Of a stretch of DNA of 64,000 nucleotides, positions 55,057-64,000 are shown one piece after another; position 1 is the stretch's first letter; each line of letters starts with the position of its first letter. Source of the DNA: Saccharomycopsis crataegensis (Eukaryota; Ascomycota; Saccharomycetes; Ascoideales; Saccharomycopsidaceae); NCBI RefSeq assembly GCF_037102585.1, contig NW_027043829.1:3100001-3164000 (forward strand), in the 5' to 3' direction. Made by a program: the position numbers and the translations under genes. A model generated the notes under the pieces. That model ran no database searches, was not told the DNA's origin, and was given only the letters and a program-made list of their open reading frames with translations.

Positions 55057-55779
55057 ATGAAATTCTCTACCATCATCATTACTCTTGCCTCGTATCTGTT
55101 GTTTACAGAAGTCCACGCTGCCCCAGTGTTATCTCCTAATATCTCCCCGTCCTCTAAATTACTATCAAAGCGCGAACCTGGTAGCTCCCTTGCCTCTGAA
55201 ATCGAAGCATTAGAAGAATCTGAGTTGAAACAATCAAGATTGAAATCAGAAAACGCCAACAACAAGAACAGTGGTTCCAAAAAAGGGTCTTCGTCCTCTA
55301 CTTCCAAAGAAGGATATTCATCCTCTAGTTCCAAAGAGAGTGACAGCAAGTCAAAATCATCATCATCATCTTCTTCTTCTTCTTCTTCAAGTAATGATGG
55401 TAGTATCAAGGCATCATCTTCTTCAAGCAGTGACGGCAGTATCATCAAGACAAAGACAAAATCTCTGAGCGTGGCGAAACTTCCAGCAGCCGCAGAAGTG
55501 GCGGTGGCCGAAGAAGGTCCTAGTGCTTTGAACTCTCTTAACATCGCCATCAACGGAGGGATTTTGGGGATCACTGCTGCGGGATATATTGCTGATAGAA
55601 AAGAAGCTGAAGAAGAGAAGGAAAAGTACGAAAAAGAACACGGGACTAGTTCTTCATCCACTAGTTCTTCTGCAACCAGCTCTGCAACCAGCTCTGCAAC
55701 TAGCTCTGCAATTGATGGTGCTTTAACTGCCACTTATTCCTCGGCTTCAATCGCCACTTCAGCTATCAGTACCCTTTGA
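55057..55779 (+). CDS. Secreted Ser-rich protein with Kex2-type site
   Basis: 240 aa. The signal peptide is residues 1-21 (cut after VHA). A Kex2-like site lies at K38-R39 (SKLLSKREP). An acidic/Glu-rich segment is followed by Ser-rich low-complexity (about 78-127), a charged helix with a Gly/Ala hydrophobic segment (about 158-180, INGGILGITAAGYIAD), and ATSS tetrad repeats near the C-terminus. Probably processed in the Golgi; a cell-wall or spore-wall role is only a guess. The mirror frame on the minus strand (54960-55733) is a shadow of the Ser repeats. Confidence 0.65.
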   Translation: MKFSTIIITLASYLLFTEVHAAPVLSPNISPSSKLLSKREPGSSLASEIEALEESELKQSRLKSENANNKNSGSKKGSSSSTSKEGYSSSSSKESDSKSKSSSSSSSSSSSSNDGSIKASSSSSSDGSIIKTKTKSLSVAKLPAAAEVAVAEEGPSALNSLNIAINGGILGITAAGYIADRKEAEEEKEKYEKEHGTSSSSTSSSATSSATSSATSSAIDGALTATYSSASIATSAISTL

Positions 55780-56051
55780 AATTATTATTAGATAATGTTT
55801 GTTGTGGTATACTCGGATTTTCCTAATCCACGCTAGATTTTTTTTTTTTTTTTTTTTAGTTCTCCTCTTTTTTTTGTTCACCATTTTATATAAAGCAATT
55901 TACAGTTTCAATTTCTCCATAAAATACAGTGATGTAGATCCCAATGAATTAATATAATATGATACTACATAAGGATCCTTTCCAAACAAAATAATCATTA
56001 AAAAAAAATAACATCGTCGTACATTAAGACCCAAAACTAGCGAAAACTTGA

Positions 56052-56084
<33 letters not shown>

Positions 56085-56389
56085 TAACTAAAATATATAA
56101 AGTACATCCACCATGAATAAAGGATAACTTCCCAACTATCTCTTGAGACTCCGACGACAACAGAATGGAATTTGTGAGACCAATCAGCTGGTCTCCTTTT
56201 GATACATTTTTTTTTTTTTTTCCATAATTATAGAAACACACTCTATATGGAAAGTATCCTGTCATTATAAAAACGGCATACATACATACATACTTTTCAG
56301 GCCATACTGGTCACAAAAGCCTCCCCCCTCAATATCATAGTAGTTATGAGAATTCGTAGCAGTGTGGAGATGGAGAATGAGATTTTCCA
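55780..56389. other. Convergent 3' region
   Basis: Poly-T, poly-A and AAAAG repeats; (CATA)n at 56277-56292. No gene. Confidence 0.4.
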
Positions 56390-58981
56390 TTAATTGAAAT
56401 TTTCAAATCTCCTAACTCTCTCCATTGCCGAAGCTTCTTTCCGTAATACGAACTCCATCATTGCTTCTTCACAAAGTCCATCCAAACGCAATGTCGCGCC
56501 ATCAACCACTGCCTTCCCCATTAATTGGAATTCCTTGGCAATTTTTTCCACTTCGGTCATATCTGGCTCAAAGCGATTTAAGTATTCCCTAGCCTCTATC
56601 AAGGTTTTCTTAATATTATAGAAAATCTTAAAGTTTCTCCAATATTCAAGACTTCGTGACTTGCTTTGCAGCTTCTTAAACTGTTGCAATTTTTCCGTCA
56701 ATTGAAATTTCCCGGTATCATTCATCCCCTTGACCTCTTCAAGATCTTCCATGTTGGCCATGGCAAATAAAAAATCCAAATCTATCTCGTTGTAAGTTTG
56801 TGATTCCAAGAATTTCAAAAATTGACCTTGCCAGTTTTCCAATACCACGTCACTGAAGTTCTCAAACACGTCTAAAGTCCGGAACTTCAACGAATTAAAC
56901 TTATCCACGAGCACTTGAACCCCTGTAGGAATTAAATCTTGGAATGTCGCCGCTTGTTGCGAAATTATCACTCGAGTTTTCTGGATTTGGGCATCAAGCG
57001 CCGGCTTTTCAATTCTCATGATTTGCTTGCGATCAAAGTTTCTCACCGTGATTCTTTTCAATAAATCAGATTGCACCAAAAAATGCTCCGGATCAGGATT
57101 GTCGGTGGCTTTCCAAAATCTTGCTCTATTGATATTCCCAAAAGATGGTTTCACTTTTTTGCCAAGAATGATGCTCCCATCAGGGTTTGCTGATGTACTG
57201 TTTACCATCCAATCATTAATATAAGATATTTCTTCCACGAGCCTCAAATAATTCTTATGGCTCAACCCATACGAGTCTTGGGTGTTTTTCCGGTATTTAT
57301 TCTTGAAATATTTCAATTTGGTGTTGGGTTGGGATTTCGGAGTCTTTAATGAATTTTCATTCACCACCAAGTCTTGGTTGGTAGTAAAGACGTCCACTGA
57401 ATCAATACTTCGCACCATTTCTTGCAAAGAAAACATGGATTGGGAAACCTCATTCTTCATGTTTGCCAACTCCTGTTGTAAAGTCGGGGTGAACGACTTG
57501 GCCATAAACTTTTTTTCATATTCACGATACTCTTTCCAAAACTCTTCAAACATGCTTTCACAGGTATTGTTGATCAGGGTTTGCCAAGATGACACTTTCC
57601 CTTCAAGATACATTTTATCTTGCAATAACACCGTTTCTTTCAACTTCTCCAACACCAAATCTTCATCGATGGAAACCAATATCTCCGTAGATATTTGAGT
57701 TTCTTCCTCCACCGGATCAAACATTACTAATAAGTCTGAAAGTCTTTGAACTTCTTGATTCGAGGGTCCAGAAGTAAGAAATCCATAATACCTATTAATA
57801 AATCTTTGCATACCATTGATGGTGGCAAAGTAAGGCACCGTGAAAAGTTTTTCAAAAATATGGCACTTATGAAGTAACCATGGATGAATATTAGTATCAT
57901 AAAACTCAGACACCTTCAAAATACACGGCTGGACTGTATGGTGGTCACTGATCCAATAGACACCATTCCCCAATATTCTCGCAACATAATTTCCCATTGG
58001 CTTGATACCACGGGTATAGAAAATGTAGAGTTTTGTATGGAGGTGTTTAGAATATATCTCACCAATACCTTGGAAAGTATTGATACACGAGGCGATCCTA
58101 GGATAATTGCCAATTTCAATCACCATTATTGAACTAATCTTCTTCATAGTACCATCGAACCACGACCACAAGTAAGGTACAATATTTCTTCGAAGGTACG
58201 ATTTAAAATTTCCATAGTAAGCAGGAACTTTGACTCGATGGAAATGGTAGACCCATAATTTAGATTCTTGGTATACGACAACATAAATGAAGAGTCGTAG
58301 TCTGACATATCCCTTCCATGACTGTTTGCCACAAAACTCAAGCCATTCTTTTGTACCGGGAACAATACAATCATTATAGTAATCGAGGAATTGGGTCAGT
58401 AGCCGTGAAATATGCTTGTCTAGCATTTGCGACGCTTTTTCTGAGTATGGTCGTACTTTATGAATGATGAATTTGCTAATATGCGGCTGGGCTCGCTGAT
58501 AAATATACTGACATGTATTAACCGTCCGATTCACCACAGTGAGACCCCATCTTAAAATCCAAGCTTTTATCTTTATCACCACCTCATGACAATGTAGCCG
58601 GTATGAATCTGCCACTTGTTTATTGTAAGGATACGTTGTGCTATTGAATTTGTCCCTTATATAAGGCCATGCGATGTCATTGCTAAAACTTCTCGAGGGC
58701 TCGAGAACTTCTTCTTCAACGAATCCCAAAACTTTCCTAGACTGGTGTTGAGCCGCAGCATATACTCCCAAAGTCAGGGTGTCATTTTGGAAAACCAGGT
58801 ATTGATGTCGTAGGTTTATTATTGGGGAGGTCTGACAAATCCTGGTTTGTAAACCAACAACCTTCGGGGAGTTGATCCACTCATCGATGGTGGCTCTGTT
58901 ATCTACCACAAGGTTAAGTAAGACGAAGGTGATGATTATCCCCAAAAACCATCGCTTCAATGTGGCAAAAACATTGACCAT
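56390..58981 (-). CDS. Large N-terminally anchored protein, She10/Osw7-like
   Basis: 863 aa. N-terminal hydrophobic anchor (residues about 11-27, WFLGIIITFVLLNLVV), after which most of the protein is predicted lumenal/external and helical, with several possible N-glycosylation sites (FNSTTYP, VNRTVNT, NNTCES). Repeated helical segments with conserved His/Tyr/Lys/Trp and a C-terminal charged coiled-coil-like half (about 440-863). The general plan recalls the fungal She10/Osw7 group involved in spore-wall formation, but I have no decisive motif. It could be another large secretory-pathway protein. The start fits an upstream T-rich leader. Confidence 0.6.
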   Translation of the reverse strand: MVNVFATLKRWFLGIIITFVLLNLVVDNRATIDEWINSPKVVGLQTRICQTSPIINLRHQYLVFQNDTLTLGVYAAAQHQSRKVLGFVEEEVLEPSRSFSNDIAWPYIRDKFNSTTYPYNKQVADSYRLHCHEVVIKIKAWILRWGLTVVNRTVNTCQYIYQRAQPHISKFIIHKVRPYSEKASQMLDKHISRLLTQFLDYYNDCIVPGTKEWLEFCGKQSWKGYVRLRLFIYVVVYQESKLWVYHFHRVKVPAYYGNFKSYLRRNIVPYLWSWFDGTMKKISSIMVIEIGNYPRIASCINTFQGIGEIYSKHLHTKLYIFYTRGIKPMGNYVARILGNGVYWISDHHTVQPCILKVSEFYDTNIHPWLLHKCHIFEKLFTVPYFATINGMQRFINRYYGFLTSGPSNQEVQRLSDLLVMFDPVEEETQISTEILVSIDEDLVLEKLKETVLLQDKMYLEGKVSSWQTLINNTCESMFEEFWKEYREYEKKFMAKSFTPTLQQELANMKNEVSQSMFSLQEMVRSIDSVDVFTTNQDLVVNENSLKTPKSQPNTKLKYFKNKYRKNTQDSYGLSHKNYLRLVEEISYINDWMVNSTSANPDGSIILGKKVKPSFGNINRARFWKATDNPDPEHFLVQSDLLKRITVRNFDRKQIMRIEKPALDAQIQKTRVIISQQAATFQDLIPTGVQVLVDKFNSLKFRTLDVFENFSDVVLENWQGQFLKFLESQTYNEIDLDFLFAMANMEDLEEVKGMNDTGKFQLTEKLQQFKKLQSKSRSLEYWRNFKIFYNIKKTLIEAREYLNRFEPDMTEVEKIAKEFQLMGKAVVDGATLRLDGLCEEAMMEFVLRKEASAMERVRRFENFN

Positions 58982-59392
58982 TTCTTATTGCGCACTTGGT
59001 TGTTTTAATGATCTCTGTTGGGAATTGCAATTTTCCTTTTTTTTTTTTTTTGTTAGTTGGTTGTATTTATTTATTTTTTTTTTTTTTTCTTTTGTTGTGT
59101 ACCGAGAATTCGGTAAGATCATGCGATGCACAAAGGTATTTTTTTTTGCCCAACATGAGCCTTGGCCACATAAACCAAGTGACCTTATGGATTTTGTACA
59201 GTAGCAGTGATAAAAGTCCATAACTTTTTATTGGTAGAAATAAACATATATGATAATGATAATAGAAGTTTTCTAAGTAAAAAATAGATCATACTCAATA
59301 TGACCGCTGTGGAGAATTGAAATAAAACAAAAAAAAAAAACAAAAAAAAAACAAAAACACATCGAAAGGTATTATCAAAGAACATAGTTGTC
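58982..59392. other. Short intergenic region
   Basis: Poly-T tracts (59038-59050, 59075-59090) on the She10-like side; no gene. Confidence 0.4.
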
Positions 59393-59932
59393 TTACATCC
59401 TCATTGGCCATTCTGGAGTATCATTCCAAGGATCATATCCTCCCCCCACTCTCATTGGCCATCCGTTTTGGAAGATAAAATTCTCAAACCCAGCTAGCTC
59501 CGTGAGATCATCCATGCCATCCAAAGGTCCTGGCTCGTAGTAACCCATAGGAAAATTCATCAGCATTGAATTTTGCTGTACTTGGTAATTCTGTTGGTTA
59601 GGGAAATTTTCCATATACATCGGAGACTCTATGTAATGGAATACACAGGGGTAACTTTCGGTGACTGCTGGACAAAGGTAATTGCGTGGGTCCAACACCT
59701 GATAGTGTTTAATGATATCGTCCACGCGGATGCTCTTGATGATGTGGTCTTTAACTTCTCTATCAACTTGATGGCTAGGGAGATGTCTTTTGAAATTATC
59801 GAGTCGGTTAAAAAACCTGTTGCAGAGTGGGCATTTGATCTTCTCAACGTGGAAAGTCTGAATATGTCTCTTTATATCTGACTTTGACTTTTTCACATCA
59901 CCACAGTCTAGGCATCTGAATGATTTGGCCAT
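59393..59932 (-). CDS. Two-finger C2H2 zinc-finger protein (shorter)
   Basis: 179 aa. Fingers: C7-x2-C10-x12-H23-x4-H28 and C34-x2-C37-x12-H50-x3-H54 (RLDNFKRHLPSH). The rest is acidic/Pro/Gln with MDDLTELAGFENFIF-type activation-like residues and duplicated WPMR words at the end. Probable DNA-binding regulator; target unknown. It is the next same-strand neighbour of a second two-finger protein about 2 kb away. Confidence 0.75.
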   Translation of the reverse strand: MAKSFRCLDCGDVKKSKSDIKRHIQTFHVEKIKCPLCNRFFNRLDNFKRHLPSHQVDREVKDHIIKSIRVDDIIKHYQVLDPRNYLCPAVTESYPCVFHYIESPMYMENFPNQQNYQVQQNSMLMNFPMGYYEPGPLDGMDDLTELAGFENFIFQNGWPMRVGGGYDPWNDTPEWPMRM

Positions 59933-61788
59933 TTTATCTAAGGGAGTTTTAGGAAAAAAAAAAAAAAAAAAAAGAAGTGAAGAAAGAGTGAGCAGCAGTA
60001 AGTTATTATCGGGAATTAGGCGGGCAGCAAAGATATTATGAGGTAAATCACCAACTAAATGTTGTTTCTTTTTCTTTTTCTTTTTAGTGAGATGATATCT
60101 GAGGAAAAGTTATATGTCTTTTTTTTTTTTTTTTTCAATATCATATAATAATGAAACAAAAAAACAACAACAGAGAAGGCTCATTTTGTATAATTTTAGC
60201 TATTTGGCTATCAATTTATAACACCTCTCACAACTCATTCATCACCTTAAACCCTTCCTTTTTTTTTTTTCTTTTTTTTCATTTCAATATATTTGATTTC
60301 TCTTTTCTTGATATCATAATTATTTTCAGGGAAAACACCTTTGAAGAATTTTTCACTACACTAGTGATGTCAAATATCTCAAACACCGTTGAGGCAGGCG
60401 GTTATGGTTATCTTGTAGACCTGTCAGAAATGGGATCCGGATCCATTAAGAGATGGGGAGGGGGGGCTTTTTTTTTCAGGAGATTTTATTTGTGTTATAC
60501 ATTCTGAGCATGGTCTCGGTAATTAATTGGGCTGGATTATCTTATTATTAATGATTGTCGATGTATTTTGGGGGTATATCTTCCAATTTCATTCTCTGTT
60601 TTATTGTATTTAATAATTATTTGTTTTTCTTTTTTTTTTTTTCTTTAGGCGATGTCCCTGTGGCGTAGCTGAAACATCTGTCAAATGTATCGATTTTTTC
60701 TTAAGGATGATGGAGTGGCAGTACGTACTGCTTGCTACCCTTATTCTCCCCAATCCAATCCAATCCAATCCAATCTAATCCAATCCATCAATCTAATAAT
60801 AAACCTCGGGGACATACATGTCTTGATATACGGTAGAGCGCGCCCTAACTAACTAACTAACTAACTTCTGAGTACGGTTTTTCTTTTTTTAGTGGGGGTG
60901 GTTGGTTGGTTGGTTGGTTGGTTGGTCAGAAGAGGGTTGGTTAATTGGAGGGTTGTCACCTCACAAAGGGCATCACCAGGAGACATCTGGGAAGAAAAAA
61001 CTCGCCTTGTGAACCACGCCACGGGGAGAAACTTTGTAAGTTTTTATGATTATTTAATAGTATATTTTTGGGAGAATTTGTGATTGAAAAAAATCGGGAC
61101 AATTTTTCTCAAAGGAACGCTTTTTTGTGGAACCACACCTTCCGAGGAGAGAGAGAGAGAGAGAGAGAGAAAGAGGGAGAGGAGGGAGAGGGGGAGTGCC
61201 ACAAAAAGTACACCGTCGATTCCTTGTCTAAATTGAGTGTTCCATATTATACATATATAGATGAATAATTTCCAAAAAATAATTTCAAGTTTTACAGGAA
61301 ATGCTTGACATAAACTGATATAAAGGTATTCTAGAATAATAATCACACAATGCTATTAACAACACAAGCCTTGATGAGAGTTTCGATAATGTCTAAAATA
61401 ATTTTGATAAGAAGTAAAAGCAAATGAAATAATAGCAATATATAAATAACACATGGGAATCTGGGATCAAGCGATGTGAGAAGCTCATTGAGATATTCAG
61501 AATCGTGTGATGAAATAAAGCGAGAAAGCAGTCATATAAAAAAAAGAAAAAAACACAGAGCAAAAGAAAGAAAAAGAAAAATAAAAAACAAGAGCAGAAT
61601 TTATATATATTATAGCTGAAGTCACCAATATTAACCTTCCAAGTAGTAAATACAAAAAAAAAAAAAAAATCAAAAAAACAACAGAAAAAAGAAGGTAATA
61701 TGATGCCAATTGAAAGAATTTGATTGCAACAACACCCATTTTCAAATTGAAACCAAATAATTAACAAAACCAAAGAAAACCAGCACAA

Positions 61789-61828
<40 letters not shown>

Positions 61829-61949
61829 AATAAGAAAGAAGGAAAGAAAGAAAGAATCAATGAAAACCAAAAGCAAAGATATGATTATCATCACACAAGT
61901 CAATATTACCTGGGGATTTTTTTTTTTTTTTTTTTTTTCGTATAATAAT
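59933..61949. other. Long spacer between two C2H2 genes
   Basis: 2 kb without a supported gene. Microsatellites: CCAAT-type pentamer at 60751-60785, (CTAA)n at 60847-60866, (GGTT)n at 60899-60926, (GA)n at 61143-61170, (AAAG)n at 61792-61855, T-run 61917-61938. Likely regulatory DNA of the shorter C2H2 gene and 3' DNA of the longer one. Confidence 0.4.
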
Positions 61950-62975
61950 TCACAGTAACCAATTAGTGGGAGCATTGCCAACTCCAGACATCCTTGAAAC
62001 AAAATTGTTGTTGATATTGGTATGTTGAGGAGACAGGAAATTTTGGTTTTGCAATGCATCTGAATAAAGGGATGCTGAAGGGATTTTGATATTACTGTCT
62101 TCGATCTTTATACCGGTATCCCCGATCTTTATACCAGTGTCCTCGATTTTTATAGTAGTGGCGTCCATTGCTGCAATGGAATAGTCCTGATGGAAGTAGG
62201 TGTTGTCGGCCACCGATTCCGGGCTTCGTGGATGATTTAGCATGGTGTTTATCAGCGGCAAATTGACTTGTTGACCAAAGTTGGCCATCGAAAACGCGGC
62301 CGCGGCCTTATGTTGATCTTTGTAATCCGACGACCAGGTTCTTTGAAGCTGGGGAGTCGAAGATTTGTTGTGTGTGTGCCGATGATGATGAGGATGAGGA
62401 AGATGTGATTGGTCGCTATGGATACGTTCGAATGGCGAATCGGTAGTCGAATCGTCGTAAGAATAGGATCGGTAGTAGCTGGTGGGGTTGAAAGTGTCGG
62501 CAGGGTTCGTTGACCTTTCTATTGATGAAGGAAAGCTCATGGAGTTTGATCCGAGAGCAGGCAAAGAGTTGTGGTTGACCATTAGAGAGGTAGGATAATA
62601 ATAAGGGGAATTGGCGTGGGACGGATCGGTTGTGGTTGTGGTTGTGGTAGTTGTAGTGGTATTGGTGTTGGTGTTGGACGAAGGTAGCTGATAAATGTCG
62701 GTCTTCTTAGGTCTTCCGCGCTTTTTCTTTTCTGTGAACGGGATCTCGAGGGATTCTCTTTTGACTTTAACCGAGGTGATGATGGCTGGGGAAGGCTGTT
62801 TGTTGGGATGGACGTTTTTGTAGTGTCTATTGAAGTTGTCCTTCCTTCTAGTGGCATAGATGCAAAGGTCGCAGGAGAACTGTTTCCTGTCAACACTGTG
62901 GTTTTCTCTGACATGTCTTGAGACGTTTTTCACCATTCTGCCACATTGGGGGCATGAATCTCTGGGATCTCTCAT
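61950..62975 (-). CDS. Two-finger C2H2 zinc-finger protein with AT-hook (longer)
   Basis: 341 aa. Fingers C8-x2-C11-x9-H21-x4-H26 and C35-x2-C38-x12-H51-x4-H56 (RRKDNFNRHYKNVH), then an AT-hook-like KKKRGRPKK at about 83-91, a long Thr/Ser/His-rich region with HHHR and poly-Thr, and near the C-terminus three repeats of the heptad IKIEDTG. Likely DNA-binding regulator; target unknown. Confidence 0.8.
   Translation of the reverse strand: MRDPRDSCPQCGRMVKNVSRHVRENHSVDRKQFSCDLCIYATRRKDNFNRHYKNVHPNKQPSPAIITSVKVKRESLEIPFTEKKKRGRPKKTDIYQLPSSNTNTNTTTTTTTTTTTDPSHANSPYYYPTSLMVNHNSLPALGSNSMSFPSSIERSTNPADTFNPTSYYRSYSYDDSTTDSPFERIHSDQSHLPHPHHHRHTHNKSSTPQLQRTWSSDYKDQHKAAAAFSMANFGQQVNLPLINTMLNHPRSPESVADNTYFHQDYSIAAMDATTIKIEDTGIKIGDTGIKIEDSNIKIPSASLYSDALQNQNFLSPQHTNINNNFVSRMSGVGNAPTNWLL
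62085..62165. repeat. In-frame 21-bp tandem repeat (IKIEDTG)
   Basis: Three near-identical 21-bp units on the minus strand coding IKIEDTG / IKIGDTG / IKIEDSN in the C2H2 protein. Confidence 0.85.
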
Positions 62976-63643
62976 GGTTGAAGTATTTTCTTTGTTAATG
63001 CTTGACGTGCCTTAAGGGTACGAGAAAAAGCAGTAATTGGGGGGCGGGGATGGGGGGGAAAAAAAAAAAAAAATAAAATAAAAGATAAAAAATAAAAAAT
63101 AAAAAATAAAAAAGAAAAAAGGAAGAGAGAAAACAAGTTAAATTAGGGGTATTAACGGGAGGAGTGTGAGAGGAATAATAAAAAGCTTAGGAGGAGAAGG
63201 AGGAGTGTTTATGTGTATATGTAGTTATATACATACATATATATATATATATATATATCTGATGCTGATGAAAGGGGAACTGAAAGCTCTGATAACATAA
63301 GGAAAGGGTGTGTGTGGGTGTGTCAGACACTTAGTTTTCATTTTAAGGGAATGTTTTTTACCAAAGTTAAGTGAGTGAGTGGTGTGGGGTGTGTTAGCGG
63401 CAAGGTTTAAGGACGCCACTTAAACTGCTTGCTGTGCACAATATGAATGAATGAATGAATGAATGAATGAATGCGAGTATCTTTCTCGGCCTCCCCCAAT
63501 AGCAGGTTGCCGATATTGATTGATTATCACCCCACCCCTGTCAAAGTGCCTCCTACCTTCCCTTCCCCAACTGTCCCAGTGTTCTCGGGATGTCCCACCG
63601 ATGGCCGATGCGTACCACAGCGGTGGCCCCCTCCTCCCAAATG

Positions 63644-63678
<35 letters not shown>

Positions 63679-64000
63679 GGGTCCTTAATCGATGATTACA
63701 GCATCCGGCCATATAACATAATAATATTAGCCTATATTATCCTCCATTTGTCAACCCTCTTACTTAAACATCCTATGCTCAGCTCAGGGGAGTGGTATGT
63801 ATCGCACACTATACTACCCAGGCCAAGACAAAATAGAACAGACAAAAGCTAGGCACCAATTAATAACAACAACACACCTAATCAACTTGTGTGACGAATA
63901 ACGCTTCGCATAATAATGATAATAATTAGGGTCTCTGGCTATTCCAGTGCGTCACTCTCACTCACCAGGCGTGAATGAGCCCCCCACCCCAAAAGGCACA
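62976..64000. other. Upstream region of the second C2H2 gene
   Basis: AT-rich and low-complexity: AAAAAT-type repeats at 63075-63115, (TA)n at 63233-63257, (GAAT)n at 63443-63470, (GT)n at 63644-63677. No gene supported. GC-rich DNA near 63550-63640 stands out. Confidence 0.4.

Noticed and set aside
54960-55733. 257-aa minus frame opposite the secreted Ser-rich gene
   Set aside because: Made of the reverse of Ser repeats (poly-Glu/Asp/Leu); the plus frame has a signal peptide and Kex2 site.
1-64000. CRISPR arrays and bacterial-type operons
   Set aside because: None seen, and the DNA is clearly nuclear yeast.

Overview
The window is nuclear DNA of a budding yeast (Saccharomycotina). Most genes lack introns. 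The introns that exist sit at the extreme 5' ends of genes and use GTATGT/GTAAGT donors and TACTAAC-type branch points. The gene set (Sso-type syntaxin, Stm1, Plc1, Sse1/Hsp110, eRF1, Stb3, Cak1, a Gac1-type PP1 subunit, an OPT transporter, Pat1) and the strong preference for TTG leucine codons with few CTG in highly expressed genes fit a Candida/Debaryomyces-like yeast. The CUG-Ser reassignment cannot be proved from this window.

Layout. 0-8 kb: a Lys14-like Zn(II)2Cys6 regulator, a syntaxin gene with a 6-nt first exon, and STM1 with a 9-nt first exon and a 19-nt second exon. 8.7-14.5 kb: a tandem array of an unrecognised family of about 231 aa, with three intact copies, two decayed copies and loose head and tail fragments. 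16.5-18.6 kb: PLC1. 18.6-27.1 kb: an accessory segment holding a decayed leucine-rich-repeat gene and then a 5.47-kb segment bounded by 45-bp terminal inverted repeats (44/45 identical). That segment contains one intact 661-aa ORF with a PD-(D/E)XK nuclease-like core followed by a kinase-like domain, flanked by about 365-bp direct repeats. 27.6-31.8 kb: divergent SSE1 and SUP45, with two perfect heat-shock elements upstream of SSE1. 32.3-33.5 kb: a decayed PIF/Harbinger-type transposase. 34.7-64 kb: STB3, CAK1, a Gac1-like PP1 targeting subunit, an OPT transporter, an orphan, PAT1, a secreted Ser-rich protein, a large She10-like protein and two short C2H2 zinc-finger proteins.

The core genes are housekeeping ones (translation termination, ribosome protection, mRNA decay, secretion, chaperone cycle, CDK activation, glycogen control) and form no evident pathway. 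The two accessory regions, the tandem family and the inverted-repeat-bounded nuclease-kinase element, hold the most unusual content. Coordinates, motifs and repeat matches were read directly from the sequence. Family names rest on remembered family signatures, not on database searches.
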